64,000 bases of DNA from Leptasterias polaris (taxonomy: Eukaryota > Echinodermata > Asteroidea > Forcipulatida > Asteriidae): positions 1,488,001 through 1,552,000 of the forward strand of contig JAZGTN010000027.1 of assembly GCA_037783415.1 (NCBI GenBank), read 5' to 3'. Position 1 is the stretch's first letter; the number at the start of each line of letters is the position of its first letter. The notes beneath the pieces were generated by a model. The model did no database searches and was not told the DNA's origin. It saw nothing but the letters and a program-made list of their open reading frames with translations. A program made the position numbers and the translations under genes. This document shows, piece by piece, positions 1 to 24,062 of the stretch.

Positions 1-46
1 TTTGAACTAGCCTTTTTCCATAACACTCAATGCAATTTCAGTTAAA

Positions 47-3000
47 TTATAGATCTGATATAAAAGTGGCATATTCCGAGTTCCAGTCTCGCTCAAATAC
101 GTCGGCGAGCTGTTGCCTGAAGCCCGGGCTACCACCAGACTGGTTCCCCGCTGACTGGTTTCCTGCTGACATCGTCTCGTTTACAATGACGCCAACACCC
201 CCCGTGTTTGTAAAGTAATCTTTACTCCAGTTAGACGTACCGATGTAGGCCTGCTTGTCAGTCACCATGTACTTGTTGTGGTTGACTCTAGCATAAGGGA
301 TACTCGCCTGGGCTGGAGTCGTAGGGACTACAAAGAGTTTCTGCAAGTTAAATGAGATTATGTATTATTAAAAAATTCAGTTTACCATTTACAAAAATAC
401 CAAGCCCTGGTTGGACTTCTGTCTACACTCCACCATCACTTTCCAGACATTCAAAGTTTCAGCGTCCCTTTGGGGCACAGTTTTATAAATAATAATAATA
501 GTAATAATAATAATACTTTTGAAGTCTAACTGGGTTCTTTTACGTGTATTACACAATGTTCAGAACCTACGTCTTTACGTCCCATCAGAAGGGCGAAGCG
601 ATAATGGTTAAGTGTCTCGCCTAAGGACACAAGTGTCAAGACCGGGACCCACACTCTGCTGATCAGAAACACCAGAGCTTGAGTTCGGTGCGCTTGACCG
701 CTCAGCCACAACTGCAATGTCAACTACTATTTAAATTGGCTGGTACATGTAACTATATTTTTTCTCACCAACTCTAAGAAAGTGAGCTACCTTTTTGCCA
801 TGTTTTTTGTCACTGAATTGTTATTGTATTTAAACTGAATTTGCACTGCCACTAGATTTGTATACATTGTCATGAACAAGCAGGAAAAACAATCTAATAT
901 TAAACACTAGCAGATTAAAGGGTCAAAAAAATGTAAATGCAGACTTACAACTTGTATGTCCATGATCCTGGTCGTATTAAGTATGGCTAGTGACCTCAAG
1001 AATCCAAACATTTCCTTTTCAGAATGTTTCCAATAGCTTGCTAAAAGACGGACTGATATCTTACGATTGAAGGCTGAACTACGCAGTTTGTCATCAATAA
1101 CTGGCCAATACCTTCAAAGCAAAAAATAAAATAATAATAACTACATGCATTACGAAAGGTAAATGGCTGTCTGTGAATAGTTCCCACGTGACATCACACA
1201 GTGTAAAGCTTGCCATCTTTAAGGGCAATGATAGCAAATTTTTGCACACTTAACTATGTGTTTTGCGAAAAGAAAAAAAACCCGCGTGACTTTTGGAGTT
1301 CCTTGCAGGATTGGTTGTTGAACTACTTGGCTGCAGAAAAAAATGTTCAATGCTTGATGCAGCTCAAAGCCAAAAACCAACCGGAACTATCAAAACATTT
1401 GACATTTTGTTAGATACATGTAGGATTGGAACAAACCCAGTTAAGGATTGGCCGTTCACATGCTCTGAGCTGGACAAGCTTTCTGATCTATTTAGCTAAG
1501 GTTGCACCCCACTAAATACACTTCCCATAGCATACAATGTATTATGCTAAATATTCAAAAACTCACAAAAGATACTTAGAACTCTTACAGCTTTTTGCTG
1601 TAAAGGGGAAATTATCCATTGACTCTTGAACTTTTATCCTCTGCTCAATTTGATATGGGGAGTCCCTGGGCCCGTCTAGTTATTCCCCCTCAAAATAAAA
1701 ACACCTCTGCACCGGTGTAATTTTACCAAACGTCCGATCATCAATCTTGAAAAATGTCCCTACACCTCTCGGCAAATAGGACCATTTCTTTCAGGGCCTA
1801 TGTCATCCCAAATACCCCCAGTGCAAAATCAATAACCCCCAGGTCACAATTGGGCAAATTTTGTACACTGTATCCCTTTTATTGGGCTCTCAAATCCGTC
1901 TCATAGAGAATATTTTGAGGGCCTACAAAATATTAATGATGATGACGATCTGTTTTCTCCCTATTTAGTGGGGGTCACCCCTTAGAGTATGGCAGAGTGA
2001 AATGTTTCATCCAGATTCTAGAGGGCGCTATACCACTTTTGTGTAAAACAGAACAGTTACAAGTGGGTTGTGAAAGATGGGAAGACTAGACCCAGAAATT
2101 TAAGAAAGCATGTTCCCAATGTGTGATCAGTGAAAAGCAAACAGCCACAGGCAAGAAAATGGATGAATGGCGTGGCTGAATACTAAATGCGAGGGTTAGG
2201 AATCTAACTTGACAAAGTACTTACGTCTCTGGATATTTGTAGGCAGCATATGGGTAGTAGTCCATCACAGCAATGTGGATAAAATGTTCAGCATTATTCA
2301 TGACATCCAGTATTGCATCGATGTCATTGGCTCTCCCGTCTGGACAAAATGGCGGAGGTGAACTCTGCAGACAAAGGAAATTAAATCAAATACTCCACAG
2401 GGTTTCGGCAAAAGTTATATGGATTGTGAATCAGAGTCAAAAGTTTGTCAAAACCTGATATTTTTAGGAACCTAAATCACGGCAGCCTAATCAAAGAAGA
2501 GTCACTTCTTCTGTTTGTCAATATGAGATTTTCAAGACACAAAGCACTGTGCTGGCTTACATTAGTTAACAATCTCTTGGCTGTGTTTTCCCCATAATTG
2601 CGTAAGAGTAGTAATGCACTCACTGTGCTTTTCAACTGTTGTAAAAGAACAAATACACTCACTGCATTTTCCCACCTGTTTGCCTAAAGAAGAAATACAC
2701 CCACAGTGTTTTCCCACTGTTTGCAAAAAAAGAAGAAATACACTTACTGAGTCTTCCCTCTGTTTGTGTACAGTAGAAACACACTCACTGTGTCCCACCG
2801 TTTGCGTAAAGAAGAACTACAGTACACTCACTGTGTTTCCTCACTGTTCACTTTAATTATCAATACCCTTGCTGCTTTTTCTCCACTGAATACACCATTC
2901 TTAAATATTACTAAGTATGTACAGAGGAATTAAATAGGTCTGCTGTCACAAAGTGTCTAAAAAGTCTCCCATTGCATAATTAAAAAACTTAATCTATTTC

Positions 3001-6000
3001 AGATGAAAGATTTACTCACAGATAAGTAGACATTCAGCTTGGTCCCATTAGCACCAACTTGCATTGGGGAATCTTGATTATATGGAGTGCTCAGGTTAGC
3101 TGGCCAACTACTCGGTATTTTAGCGCCTGGCTTGCCCAAGTCCCAGTACACGTCAAACAGCTTGGCTGTGTCTTCTGCTACGCAGCTGCAGTTGATGAAC
3201 GCCACGCCCAACTCCTTGACCTTAAAAAAAAGTAAAATATCATGGGTCAACAGATCAAATGTGTGTCAGCAAATAGCACTCTTAGCTTATAGCTTGGAGA
3301 ACGGAAAGTCACTCCTACATGTTTAGAAAGTACCAAAAGCACCAATTGGCTGACGGTCTGCAACCGAATTCACTTCAAAATACTGTCCCTGGTTTTTAAA
3401 TGTCTAAATACTAACTCTGCACCTTCATACTTAATGGAACTCATTCAACTGTACAACTACAAGCCAGCCAAGAAGCCTCTGATCATCTGTAGATACAAAA
3501 TTACCTGTTGTGCTCAAAACCTGTACTATCACTGGCAACAAAAGATTCCATGCTGCTGCCCCAAAACTTTGAAACAATTTACCCTACAGTATCCGCCAGC
3601 TTTCAAAAAGTCTCTAAAAACTCACTTGTTGAATTGATGCATTTTGCTTATTCTTGTTATATTTCTCTTTTTGCTTGTTGTTTAATTTTGTGTTAGGCGC
3701 TGTGTTAGTTTCTCTGGTTAGTCAAAGTGCTACATTTATGGAATAAGCTACCTGTGGACATTAGAAAGTCTCAATCATTAGATGGCTTTAAATTTAAAGT
3801 AAAAACCTATTTGTTTTAAACATAGATTTAATTATATTATGTTCATGCTTTGAATTGTATAGCACTGTGTAGTGGTATAGCATCTAAGAGCTCTTGAAGC
3901 GCAGTAGAATATATAAACATAGTTTCTGCGCTCTACAAATGATTTATTATTATTATTATTATTACATAAACGCTCTGTATTGTTTTTATTATTATTATCA
4001 AAAGTAAACCACAATGTGTTGTAGCAGCATTGTGACAAACACATGTCAAGGACATCTGTCCCTTAGGTGAGAGCCATACACTTCCTCTTTTAAGAGGAAG
4101 TACCCTTGGTAGAAATCTCTCATTATTTGTAGGATTTTGTACTCAATGATTGGATCGGCAAATGCAAGGAAGAAAGCAGTTAAACATTTCTAAAATGTGT
4201 TTAACCTTGAGGAAAAAAAAAGAAAAAAAAACTCATTGATTTTTGTACAGACTCGTTTATTCTAAAAGATCACTTGAGAAAAACTCTGCCAGGGTCGAAA
4301 TGTCAGGCCATTAACTATTTGTTTGCATTTATACCTCATCAAATCCTTTTGGCTGGTAAGTACTTTGAAACAGCTATTTTCTAAAAGATCACTCCTAAAA
4401 AATGCAGTTTTTACACTGTCTTCATTGGACATTGTGATTTTTTTGTTTTTTTACTTATGTAAAATGAATTAATACCTCTCATCATCATTAAACTTCATGC
4501 AAACTTCACTAATTGACTAGTGACCCAAATCACCTGACATTTGTCACCCAAGTTCAATCTTGGTTGCGCCATTTTGATAGTCGGATTCACTGGTTGTCTT
4601 TGTGCACTGAGCATTTTAGGCAAGGCACCATTGTAAGAAGCGCACCCCTACGCACTATATATTTGCATTTTTGACTGCCATGGGCAGATAGTAGCCGCAT
4701 GTGACAACAGTGCAAGGGGGTCTGTGTTTATCAGAATACTGCTACATGTATGTAGACTTGATTTCAAGTCTGAGGTTGCTGTTGAAGCCAAAAGAGCAAG
4801 CTATTTCAGCCAAACTAAAAAACAAACAAACACAACCACAGACTTTAAAACAAGTCTAATTGCCTTGAAGAAGTTTATTGAACCAAACATCATGTAATAT
4901 AATAACATGTAGTATATATATATATATATTTTTTTTTTGGCTCTTTCACCTTTTCGGACCCTGGTTCGAATCCCTCCTCGAACCTGAGCCTTGCGTGTGG
5001 ATTGGGTTTTCAGTCCCTACCTGTCTTGCGTGGGTTTCCCCACATCATACACTGAACAATTCTTCTCGTATTCCTATTCATCTTGTTATTGGTGCTAATT
5101 GTGCAATTGGATGTGTAATAAATAACATTCCTACAATTGGCAGATTTTCAACCAAAATGTCATTCAAACATTTCCTCGAAGATTGACATTCCTGACAGTG
5201 GTGTTGTGACACCCAACCGTTCCTTGTGATAAATTCTGATAACTCATGGGAATGAAACATCATGAATTTTGTTGTTCTCCTTCTGAAGTTGTTTCTGTTA
5301 ATTTAACCTCATTTCATTTATCAGTTCAGGAAGATAAGTTAAAACCTTTCGTTAGGTGTCAATCAAAAAAGATTTTCACAGTGTAATATGCTGGTTTTCA
5401 ATGGTTATAATGGGTTTATAATTTCTGCCCAACAGACCTACAAACCAGTCATCATGAGCTGCTTTTCATAAAACCAACCAAAGACAATGCCTTTAAAATC
5501 AGTCAACTTTTTTTGTTCCTGGTTAAGTAGACTTAAAGAGGGTCTCTAAAATCAAGTTTTGAGATGCACTCATTTTCCAATAGATAGAGTCCTCATGGTA
5601 GCTGGGAAAACTTTTAAGTCTCTACCTCACTTTAAGATGGTGTAAAATGCCATTTTATTTGATAGTCTTTCAGAGCGTAATTTGAAACATGACGTCATCG
5701 GACAGCAAAAACAAATGGGTCTGTTCATTTGAAGGAGGAATATTTGCAGCGGTCAAAAGGTCAAATTTTGAAGCCGTTTTGATTGAATATCATCAAAATT
5801 CAGGAATGAACTAAAAATTCTCTGTACCAAAATGTACAGACCGTATATATATTTGAAATGTGACATCCTTGAACGTTTTGAGATTTTGACAAAAATTGCA
5901 CTTGATATTCTTGAAGGGCATCAAACACAGTGACATTTCAAACCGTTTTAACACGAGGTTAAAGAGTTGTATTTCCCCCCCCCCCCCCCCCATTTTCATA

Positions 6001-8233
6001 ATGACTCTATCTGTTGGAAAAGGTGTGGATCACAAAACTGAATTTGACCTTGGAGCCCCTACTCTTTCCTTTCTGAAGGTAACTTAAGTGCCAATCAAGA
6101 CATACCTGAGTGAGGGACCTCCAGTCCATATTGGGGCTGCCAATGAACACATGTTTACGGTCAACAATCCATAGCTTAGTGTGCAGCACACCACCCTCCA
6201 TGAGCTTATCAAAGTCCAAGGTGCGAACCTCAGCTGCCCCGGCTTTCACTAGTTCAATCGTGTCTTCATCAGGGCTGGTATCGCTGGGCATGTTCTCAGC
6301 TATTCTGATTGCTATGCCACCTTGGGTACCCGCCTTCAAAAGTGCATTGTAAATCGTCTCCCCCTGTAGGTTTTTTTAAAAAGTGGATGAATATTCATTT
6401 AGTAAAGGTTTGAGTGTACAGGACCTAAGTTTTCTCCTCCTGTTTGCAAATTAGTTGAGTTTTCATTCACAACATCATATCAGCCTGCCATTTTCCTATT
6501 ACTGCACAAGGGTATTTTGTGGCATGTTCGCGCAGAGTGGTCTACTAATGCCCCGAACTCAAGTTCTGGTGGTTAAGTCATCGGGTGTGGGTTCGAATCC
6601 TGGTTGTGACACTCCTGTCCTAGAGCAAGATGCTTTCCTATAAATGCTTCTCTTCGCCCAGAAGGGTAAAAATTGGTATGTGCCAGGGTGGAGGTTGATA
6701 TTGCGTTTCAAAAAACCTTTGGAGAGCCACGGCGACTCGGGGCTGTATACTCCCCAGGGAGCTGAAAAGATTACAGAAATGTTTAGTGGCCCAAATCCCA
6801 GGGCACTACAGTAAAGTGCATTGATTTTTTATTGTGAAATGTGCTATATAAGAACTAGTTATTATTATTAAACCTATTTCCAAACTAGATCCGTCCCTGT
6901 ATTTTGGGGGTGGTTAGTTGGGGGAGGGTGGGGGCATAGAAATGTGCTTTTCAAAAATTAATCGTTTTAAACTTACATTGCTCTGATCATAAAAGAAGAG
7001 CTTGTCATAATTTAAGATACTTATAAACTGCTGCCTTTGACTAAGTTAGCTTGGTGCTCAATGGCAAAAACACTCACAAAGTATTCTCTATTTTGAACGA
7101 GTCTGAGAAACCTTTGATGACATCAATACCTGAAAGTCAGACGGGTCCTTATAGATGTCATTTCCTCTAAGTGTCCAATAGTACGATGCAATATCTATGG
7201 ACTCTGTTGCCATCTCAATCAGGTCAAGCCAGGTATGATAGATGGATACATGTGAAGGGGATCCTGGTGGATATGTTAAATTCAGTGGAATGCTCTCAGC
7301 AAGAATGATGCTGTCAAAGATAAAGTTCAAAAACACAATATTTTAAAATGCCCGTACTACCACCTTCGGAAAAAGTACTTGCTATATCTAAATACAGCTC
7401 ATTTAAAGGTAGGGTAATACTTTGCTAATGACAACCCCCCCCCCCAACAAAAAACCCAAAAACAAAACAAAACCTTGTGTAATTTCTATCTGAAAGCCTC
7501 CTTGCTTAAGATGGTAATGGTAATAAGCAACCCGCAAAATTATTTATTCTAAAAATTTGGATGGATTCCACATTCTCGATGGAAATACCGAGACATTTGT
7601 TGCTGCTTTCTCAACAAGTTTATATAAACTTTATTCAGCTAAAACTTTCACAGGTGACTCTTGTTGTATCTTTCTTTATAATTCTGCCTATAAATCAGCA
7701 GTAAGTTGACAAAAATCAATCTATGACCCTACCATTAAAGCTATAAACCATCAAGGACTACATGATCAGATAAATCCATAGTCCATCTTATCAATGAGCT
7801 TTACAGTATTTGTTAAATCAAACCCAAACTCATTTTTATAGCTGGGATAGTTTTAAAGGTATTTCTATTAGTTGGTAATACTAAGGAGACTAATGCCCGA
7901 AACACATTTGTTAATCACACTCAAGTAGTCAATTTATCCGATCACATCCGTTGATTTGTAGAGTAGAAAGTCTATACACAAACACAACTCTAGGGATTTT
8001 GTGATTGGATAATTTTGAGGTCAGAGAACACACCTGCAGTTGTCATTGCATCTCTCCCAGACAGCGGTTTCTTGGCCTAAGAGAGCGACACACATCAAAG
8101 TCACTAGTAAGACACCGCACATGGAGAGGAGAAAAATCACACAAGGGATGTTTCTCTTGGCTCTGAGCTGGAAATGAGGAGCTTCTTGGTGTCGGAGGCT
8201 CATTCTCTCCTCTTCCCTCAACTCTTTTTTCAT
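47..8233 (-). CDS. PLD3: PLD3/PLD4-like phospholipase D-fold membrane protein, 7 coding exons, complete
   Basis: Coding exons on the minus strand: 8233-8034, 7310-7130, 6363-6106, 3220-3020, 2364-2225, 1111-949 and 340-47 (stop). All joins are GT-AG with consistent phase and give 478 aa; human PLD3 is 490. A short cytosolic N-terminus precedes a signal-anchor membrane helix (about residues 30-52), followed by CNDNCS in the lumenal stalk. HKD motif 1 is HTKLWIVD...GSPNMDW (about 188-205); motif 2 is HNKYMVTD...GTSNWS (about 402-417), so both catalytic His/Lys/Asp sets are intact. DWNS near the C-terminus is also typical. In vertebrates PLD3 and PLD4 are type II endolysosomal proteins acting as 5' exonucleases on single-stranded nucleic acid. 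The sequence alone does not separate PLD3 from PLD4, so the symbol is the closest family name. The 3'UTR leaves the window. Introns carry SINEs, LINE remnants and a TTAA element. Confidence 0.93.
516..720 (-). mobile_element. tRNA-derived SINE (minus strand)
   Basis: Read on minus, it starts TGGCTGAGCGGTCAAGCGCA, like a leucine-type tRNA 5' half with an A box. A GTGTGGGTCCCGGTC B-box-like segment follows, then a tRNA-unrelated body. An (ATT)n-like tract lies at its 3' side (about 487-514). The same head recurs at 8400-8700, so this is a dispersed family. It lies in the last intron of the PLD3-like gene. Confidence 0.65.
2600..2850. repeat. Degenerate minisatellite, unit about 45-50 bp
   Basis: About five or six diverged copies of a unit with the core TACACTCACTGTGTTTTCCC, then CACTGTTTGCGTAAAGAAGAA. 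It lies in an intron of the PLD3-like gene. Short open frames here are a by-product of the repeat. Confidence 0.6.
3343..3637 (+). mobile_element. LINE reverse-transcriptase 3' end remnant
   Basis: The frame reads [20 protein letters not shown]...[12 protein letters not shown]...[11 protein letters not shown] stop. This is the familiar C-terminal part of non-LTR retrotransposon ORF2 (LxWLPVxxRIxFKIL...APxYL...LKTHLF). The middle is diverged and the usual LWNSLP segment is degraded. Intronic, in the opposite orientation to the host gene. Confidence 0.7.
3724..3965 (+). mobile_element. Second LINE 3' end with (ATT)n tail
   Basis: The frame reads [20 protein letters not shown] then KVKTYLF stop, the terminal LINE ORF2 motif. 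A short 3'UTR ending in GCGCTCTACAAATGATT and an (ATT)n tail at about 3944-3965 follow. The microsatellite tail is typical of CR1/L2/Jockey-like elements. Confidence 0.75.
4505..4640. repeat. Dispersed repeat also seen at 37965-38070
   Basis: Both places share CACCTGACAT, then a TTGGTTGCGCCA stretch, a TTTGATAG/TTTGAAAG variant and CGGTTGT. The family was not identified. Confidence 0.4.
4925..5060 (+). mobile_element. Possible tRNA-derived SINE fragment
   Basis: Contains a good RNA polymerase III B-box-like sequence, GGTTCGAATCCC, at about 4963, in a context resembling the other SINEs in this window. The A box is not clear, so this is tentative. Confidence 0.35.
6513..6872 (+). mobile_element. 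tRNA-derived SINE with (ATT)n tail
   Basis: The head has an A-box-like GCGCAGAGTGGTCTA and a B box GGGTTCGAATCCT at about 6590. The body ends in ATGTGCTATATAAGAACTAG and a TTATTATTATTA tail. The tail resembles the LINE 3' end at 3.9 kb, suggesting mobilisation by a LINE partner. It lies in an intron of the PLD3-like gene. Confidence 0.75.
7407..7734. mobile_element. MITE with TTAA target duplication
   Basis: Terminal inverted repeat GGTAGGGT (left AGGTAGGGTAATA, right TATGACCCTACCA), flanked by TTAA at 7403-7406 and 7735-7738. Non-autonomous, about 328 bp, in intron 1 of the PLD3-like coding region. TTAA duplication points to the piggyBac or Kolobok superfamily. Confidence 0.65.
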
Positions 8234-8399
8234 TTCTTTACTGATGGTGTCAAAATAAAAGCAAAACAGAAAACATAAAGTTTGGGATTACAGTACATTT
8301 TATAATAGTGAAATAGTAATAGTGGCTTCTTAAATAGCACTCATCCACTCAGTGACACTCATGGCACTTCAACATTCAATATTTTCCTGCAAGGTATGT

Positions 8400-8700
8400 G
8401 GAGCTACATTTTTGAAGTACATGTATGAGACCTTTTCCTTTACATAGAACCATGGAATGGTTTACAAGATGCTGTGGCGCAATATTCAGCCAATTATACC
8501 AGGAACAACGGGGCAAACCCCTTCTCTTCACAATAAGTGAACTAGTCCCACCCAAGGACACATCAATAGGCCTTAATGGCTTGCTTAAGGACACAAGTAT
8601 CATGACCGGACTCGAACTCACACTTTGCTGATCAGATACACCAGAGCTTGAGTCCGGTGCGCTTGAGTCCAGTGCTCTTATCCGCTCTAAACCGCTTTAT
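8400..8700 (-). mobile_element. tRNA-derived SINE, second copy of the 516-720 family
   Basis: On minus it shares the segment GCGCACCGGACTCAAGCTCT, the GATCAGCAAAGTGTGAGTTC segment and GTGTCCTTAAGCAAGCCATT with the SINE at 516-720. It has a longer body and lies in the inferred 5'UTR intron of the PLD3-like gene. Confidence 0.6.
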
Positions 8701-9032
8701 ACAACTTAGGTTGTGGCTATGACTTCATCAACTCAACCATAGTCATAGCCAAGTGGAAGCTTTGTACAGGGCCCTGTTAACCACTTGGTGATTTTCTCAA
8801 TGTGTCCTCTATCACGGAGGTAGGAATAGACCTCTATCAACGATATTCTGATTTTTCAGGTAGTTTACAGCTTTCTTGGTGGGTTTAGAAAAGGGAACAA
8901 ATTTACAAAACTTCAAAAATTAAAAGTGTTATTAGAACATGATTAATGTTCAGCGTTGTTGGTTAGGATACAGTTTTAAATAAAAGAAACAGTGTGACTT
9001 ATTTTAATTGCAATGAAACTTGAACAGGTCAG

Positions 9033-9098
9033 ACCATGGAATGGATGGAGGTACATGTACACATGTCTGTAGGTAGGACCTCCATTCATGGTTGGTCA
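9033..9098. repeat. Imperfect hairpin, arms about 25 bp
   Basis: GACCATGGAATGGATGGAGG pairs with CCTCCATTCATGGTTGGTC around a short ACATGT-rich loop. It may be an old MITE remnant or a structured site near the head-to-head promoter. Confidence 0.5.
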
Positions 9099-9359
9099 GA
9101 CTCAGACTCTAGTTTTAGACTTAGGTTTTTTCTTTAGAGTGAATTCAGTTGACTTGAATTGTAGAAAATTGTGGAAATTGTGATATATCACAATTTCTAA
9201 AATTCAGTGGCTGTTTCATGTGACAGCTGCATGCACTTTATCGGACTCCGCCGCCGCGCCTGCCTGTGTGTGTACATGTGATACCCGCCTCCATAATGCA
9301 GCTTGCTTCGGGCAAAAATTCCGTATCTATTAATAGGTCAAATGTTATCCTTACCTGTC

Positions 9360-9917
9360 CTTAAACCATTCAGAGCACCATAAAGTAGCAAGATAAGTTG
9401 AAGCACTCTGTACAATGCTGTATCGGTATCGGCAAGACCAGCTGTTTAATTAATTGATGTCGATCACATAAACAACAATCAGACAATGGCAATCCAAAAA
9501 TATTGGCACAATACTCTGAAGTCACGTGATAAGAACAGTCATGTGACTAGTGTGTTTGAGCTGAACCATTTTATTTTACCTTTATACTAGAAAAGGTAGT
9601 TTGCTATTTGATAAAATATTACTCAGTATTACCCAAAATTATTTTTGATGTACTGATATACTTATTTCAATACAATTGAGTATAATTTAAGGAACGTTTT
9701 GCACTAAATATGACAAAAAAACTACCAAGTGAAAGCAATACAGAATGTTCTATTAATTATTTAGGTGTGCTTTTGATCCGCAGCGAAGGTAACCCTTCTT
9801 GAACAAAACACAGACGGACGTCGAACACACTGTTGACAACAATTGATTGATATGACGATTTTACATAAATAGACACGATTTGCAAGATTGTTCCTCGATC
9901 TTTGACGACAAGAAACG
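9360..9917. promoter_or_regulatory. Putative shared (head-to-head) promoter region of the PLD3-like and cathepsin F-like genes
   Basis: About 560 bp separate the inferred first exon of the PLD3-like gene (minus) from the ATG of the cathepsin F-like gene (plus). The genes diverge, so one intergenic segment must serve both starts. I see no clear TATA box. A nearby 24-bp perfect palindrome (GAAATTGTGATA and its complement, about 9175-9198) lies just inside the PLD 5'UTR intron and could be a dimer-binding site. Inference from layout only. Confidence 0.35.
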
Positions 9918-22110
<12,193 letters not shown>

Positions 22111-24062
22111 ACACTGGGCTCACACCAACATTCTAGATGTGTGTTTTGTTTAATCATAGAGTGGTGTCCTTTCTCTAAAGGGTTCCTTTCATTATGCTTG
22201 AAAACAGTCACACTGCAAGACTGTGCACTGTCAAGACTGCTAGCTGCATTCAGTAATACCTGAGATATTTTAGAAACTTGTAAGCGCTGTAGGGATTAAA
22301 CTGGGTGTACAATTTGATTATATATGAGTCATTTGACTCTGTCATGTCACATGAGGGAATATAAAGGCAACCGGGTCAAGTGCAAACTACAAAAGGAAAA
22401 ACTGTTCACATCTCAGTTTTCACACAATCAACTTGAGGGTAATAAGTCAACTTTCAGGCTGCAGCTTCCAATCTAGTTTGTTGCTGTTATGAAGTTAATC
22501 AACAACATTACTTAACAGAAAAAAGTCTCCAAATAACCAAGAAACATTCTAATACTGTTATATATTCAAGTGTAATAAAATCTTTGAAATCCGAGTTGTA
22601 ATTTTGTACTGAATTTTAATGGAAACTTTCTGCAGTATTACATGATGATATCGCAAGAGTATTTTAAATCCTCACTGAATATAATATGCACTTTATCTTA
22701 ATATGTAAAAAAGGGACTATGTGAGAGATATTTTATTGGATGAGATGAATAGTCTGATAATTAGTGGCAAGTAATTTATATCATTCCTGTTGGAATAAAG
22801 TAGACGGGTTTTTGTTTATTATTTAGTAAGGTGTTAATTCATGTAGATGTGTAGTAATTGTTGAATGTATTTGTTTGATTTTACTATTCCTGTTTTTAAG
22901 TCATCTTGATAGATTTAGATTGCTTTTCATTTATTCAGAAAAGGTAGCTTTCTAAAAAGGTAGAAAATACCTTGTTATGAATTCATTAAAAATTGTAAAA
23001 CATAAACTTAATTCAATGCTATTGTAATTTGCTCATTAAACTTAACTACATTAACCGGCCTGGGATGACCTGAAGTTCATGGCCTCCAATTCTCGGTTTA
23101 AATTAGTTTCCCTCAAAAAAAAAAATTCATTTTTCGTCTTAATAAGAACATGGTACTTTCAGACCTGTACAATATCATTTTTTTTAAACGCTGTAAATCG
23201 CACCGAGTGAAAGATTAACAAGCTTTGGTTTTATTCACTGAACAATGTGAGATCAACTTGCAATCTCTATTCATCTGAAAGTCTCTAATAGTGCTGCAGG
23301 AATGTATGTATTTAGTAAATTTCATTACAATCATAGCATCAGTGATTTTTGAAAAGTAATTTTTTTAAGTGTTATTATCTGGTGTAACTTTTATCATTGA
23401 GATAATAAACGAACATGGTAAAGCAATCACAATCGAGCATTTTCTTTTGGCTGATTTATTTTGAAAGTTTTGTCAAAATGTGATAAAGAGAAATTTTAGG
23501 ACGGTTGGAAAATTGGCGGAAATGCAAAGTAAGAAGTTTGCAGCGTTGGGTATCAGAACTTCACATGGGACGTTATCGTTCCATTGACTTATAATAAGAT
23601 AACGTGTTCCAAAGAAATATATTCCAGTAGCTTTTACGTGACGGAAATCTGTAATCAAATAAAGAGTTCAAAAATACACACATGTCACATAGCCGGTTTG
23701 CTGCTACTGAAGGAAGAGTGCGCTTCGTATTTGGTATACTGGTGTGCATGTAGTTTGTAAACATCATGTCTACATAAACAGCTACCAATTATCTTTTACG
23801 GAAGTAAATTAAAAAAATTATGTAAGAAACCATGACAACTAGTACTTAAAATTCAAGCAGGATCTATAGCCTCGTTGCAATCCTCTAATTAAAACGAAAT
23901 ATGGAAGTACCATCACCAATAAACGCATCACTGAGTTAAACCCAAACCATTCAAACTAACATAACTTGTGTGATGTTTGTGACAAGTGCCCTTAATATAA
24001 TTTTTCCTGCAAAATATTGTCTTGTGATGAAGGACCTTACGTGTCAACGAGTAGATACTAAA
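22111..24062 (+). other. Cathepsin F 3'UTR and convergent intergenic region
   Basis: The cathepsin F and dehydrogenase (copy A) genes are tail to tail here. AATAAA signals on the plus strand at 22574-22579, 22794-22799 and 23404-23409 are candidate poly(A) signals for cathepsin F; the first two are the more plausible by distance. The segment from about 23819 (GTAAGAAACCATGACAACTA...) recurs near 60890 and 61727, so it belongs to a block duplicated with the dehydrogenase gene. I see no other gene here. Confidence 0.6.

Larger units (their letters stand above)
8234..9400 (-). other. PLD3: Probable 5'UTR of the PLD3-like gene: splice acceptor and upstream donor
   Basis: The ATG at 8233 lies 7 nt inside an exon that starts after a good acceptor (minus strand, AG at 8242-8241). 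Upstream on the same strand a strong donor, CAG then GTAAGG, lies at 9357-9349. The simplest reading is a non-coding first exon ending at 9355 and a roughly 1.1-kb 5'UTR intron. The transcription start is not visible, so the outer limit is a guess. Confidence 0.45.

Noticed and set aside
6570..6610. Functional tRNA gene suggested by GGGTTCGAATCC
   Set aside because: No cloverleaf with an acceptor stem can be formed; the A and B boxes head a SINE body with an ATT tail.
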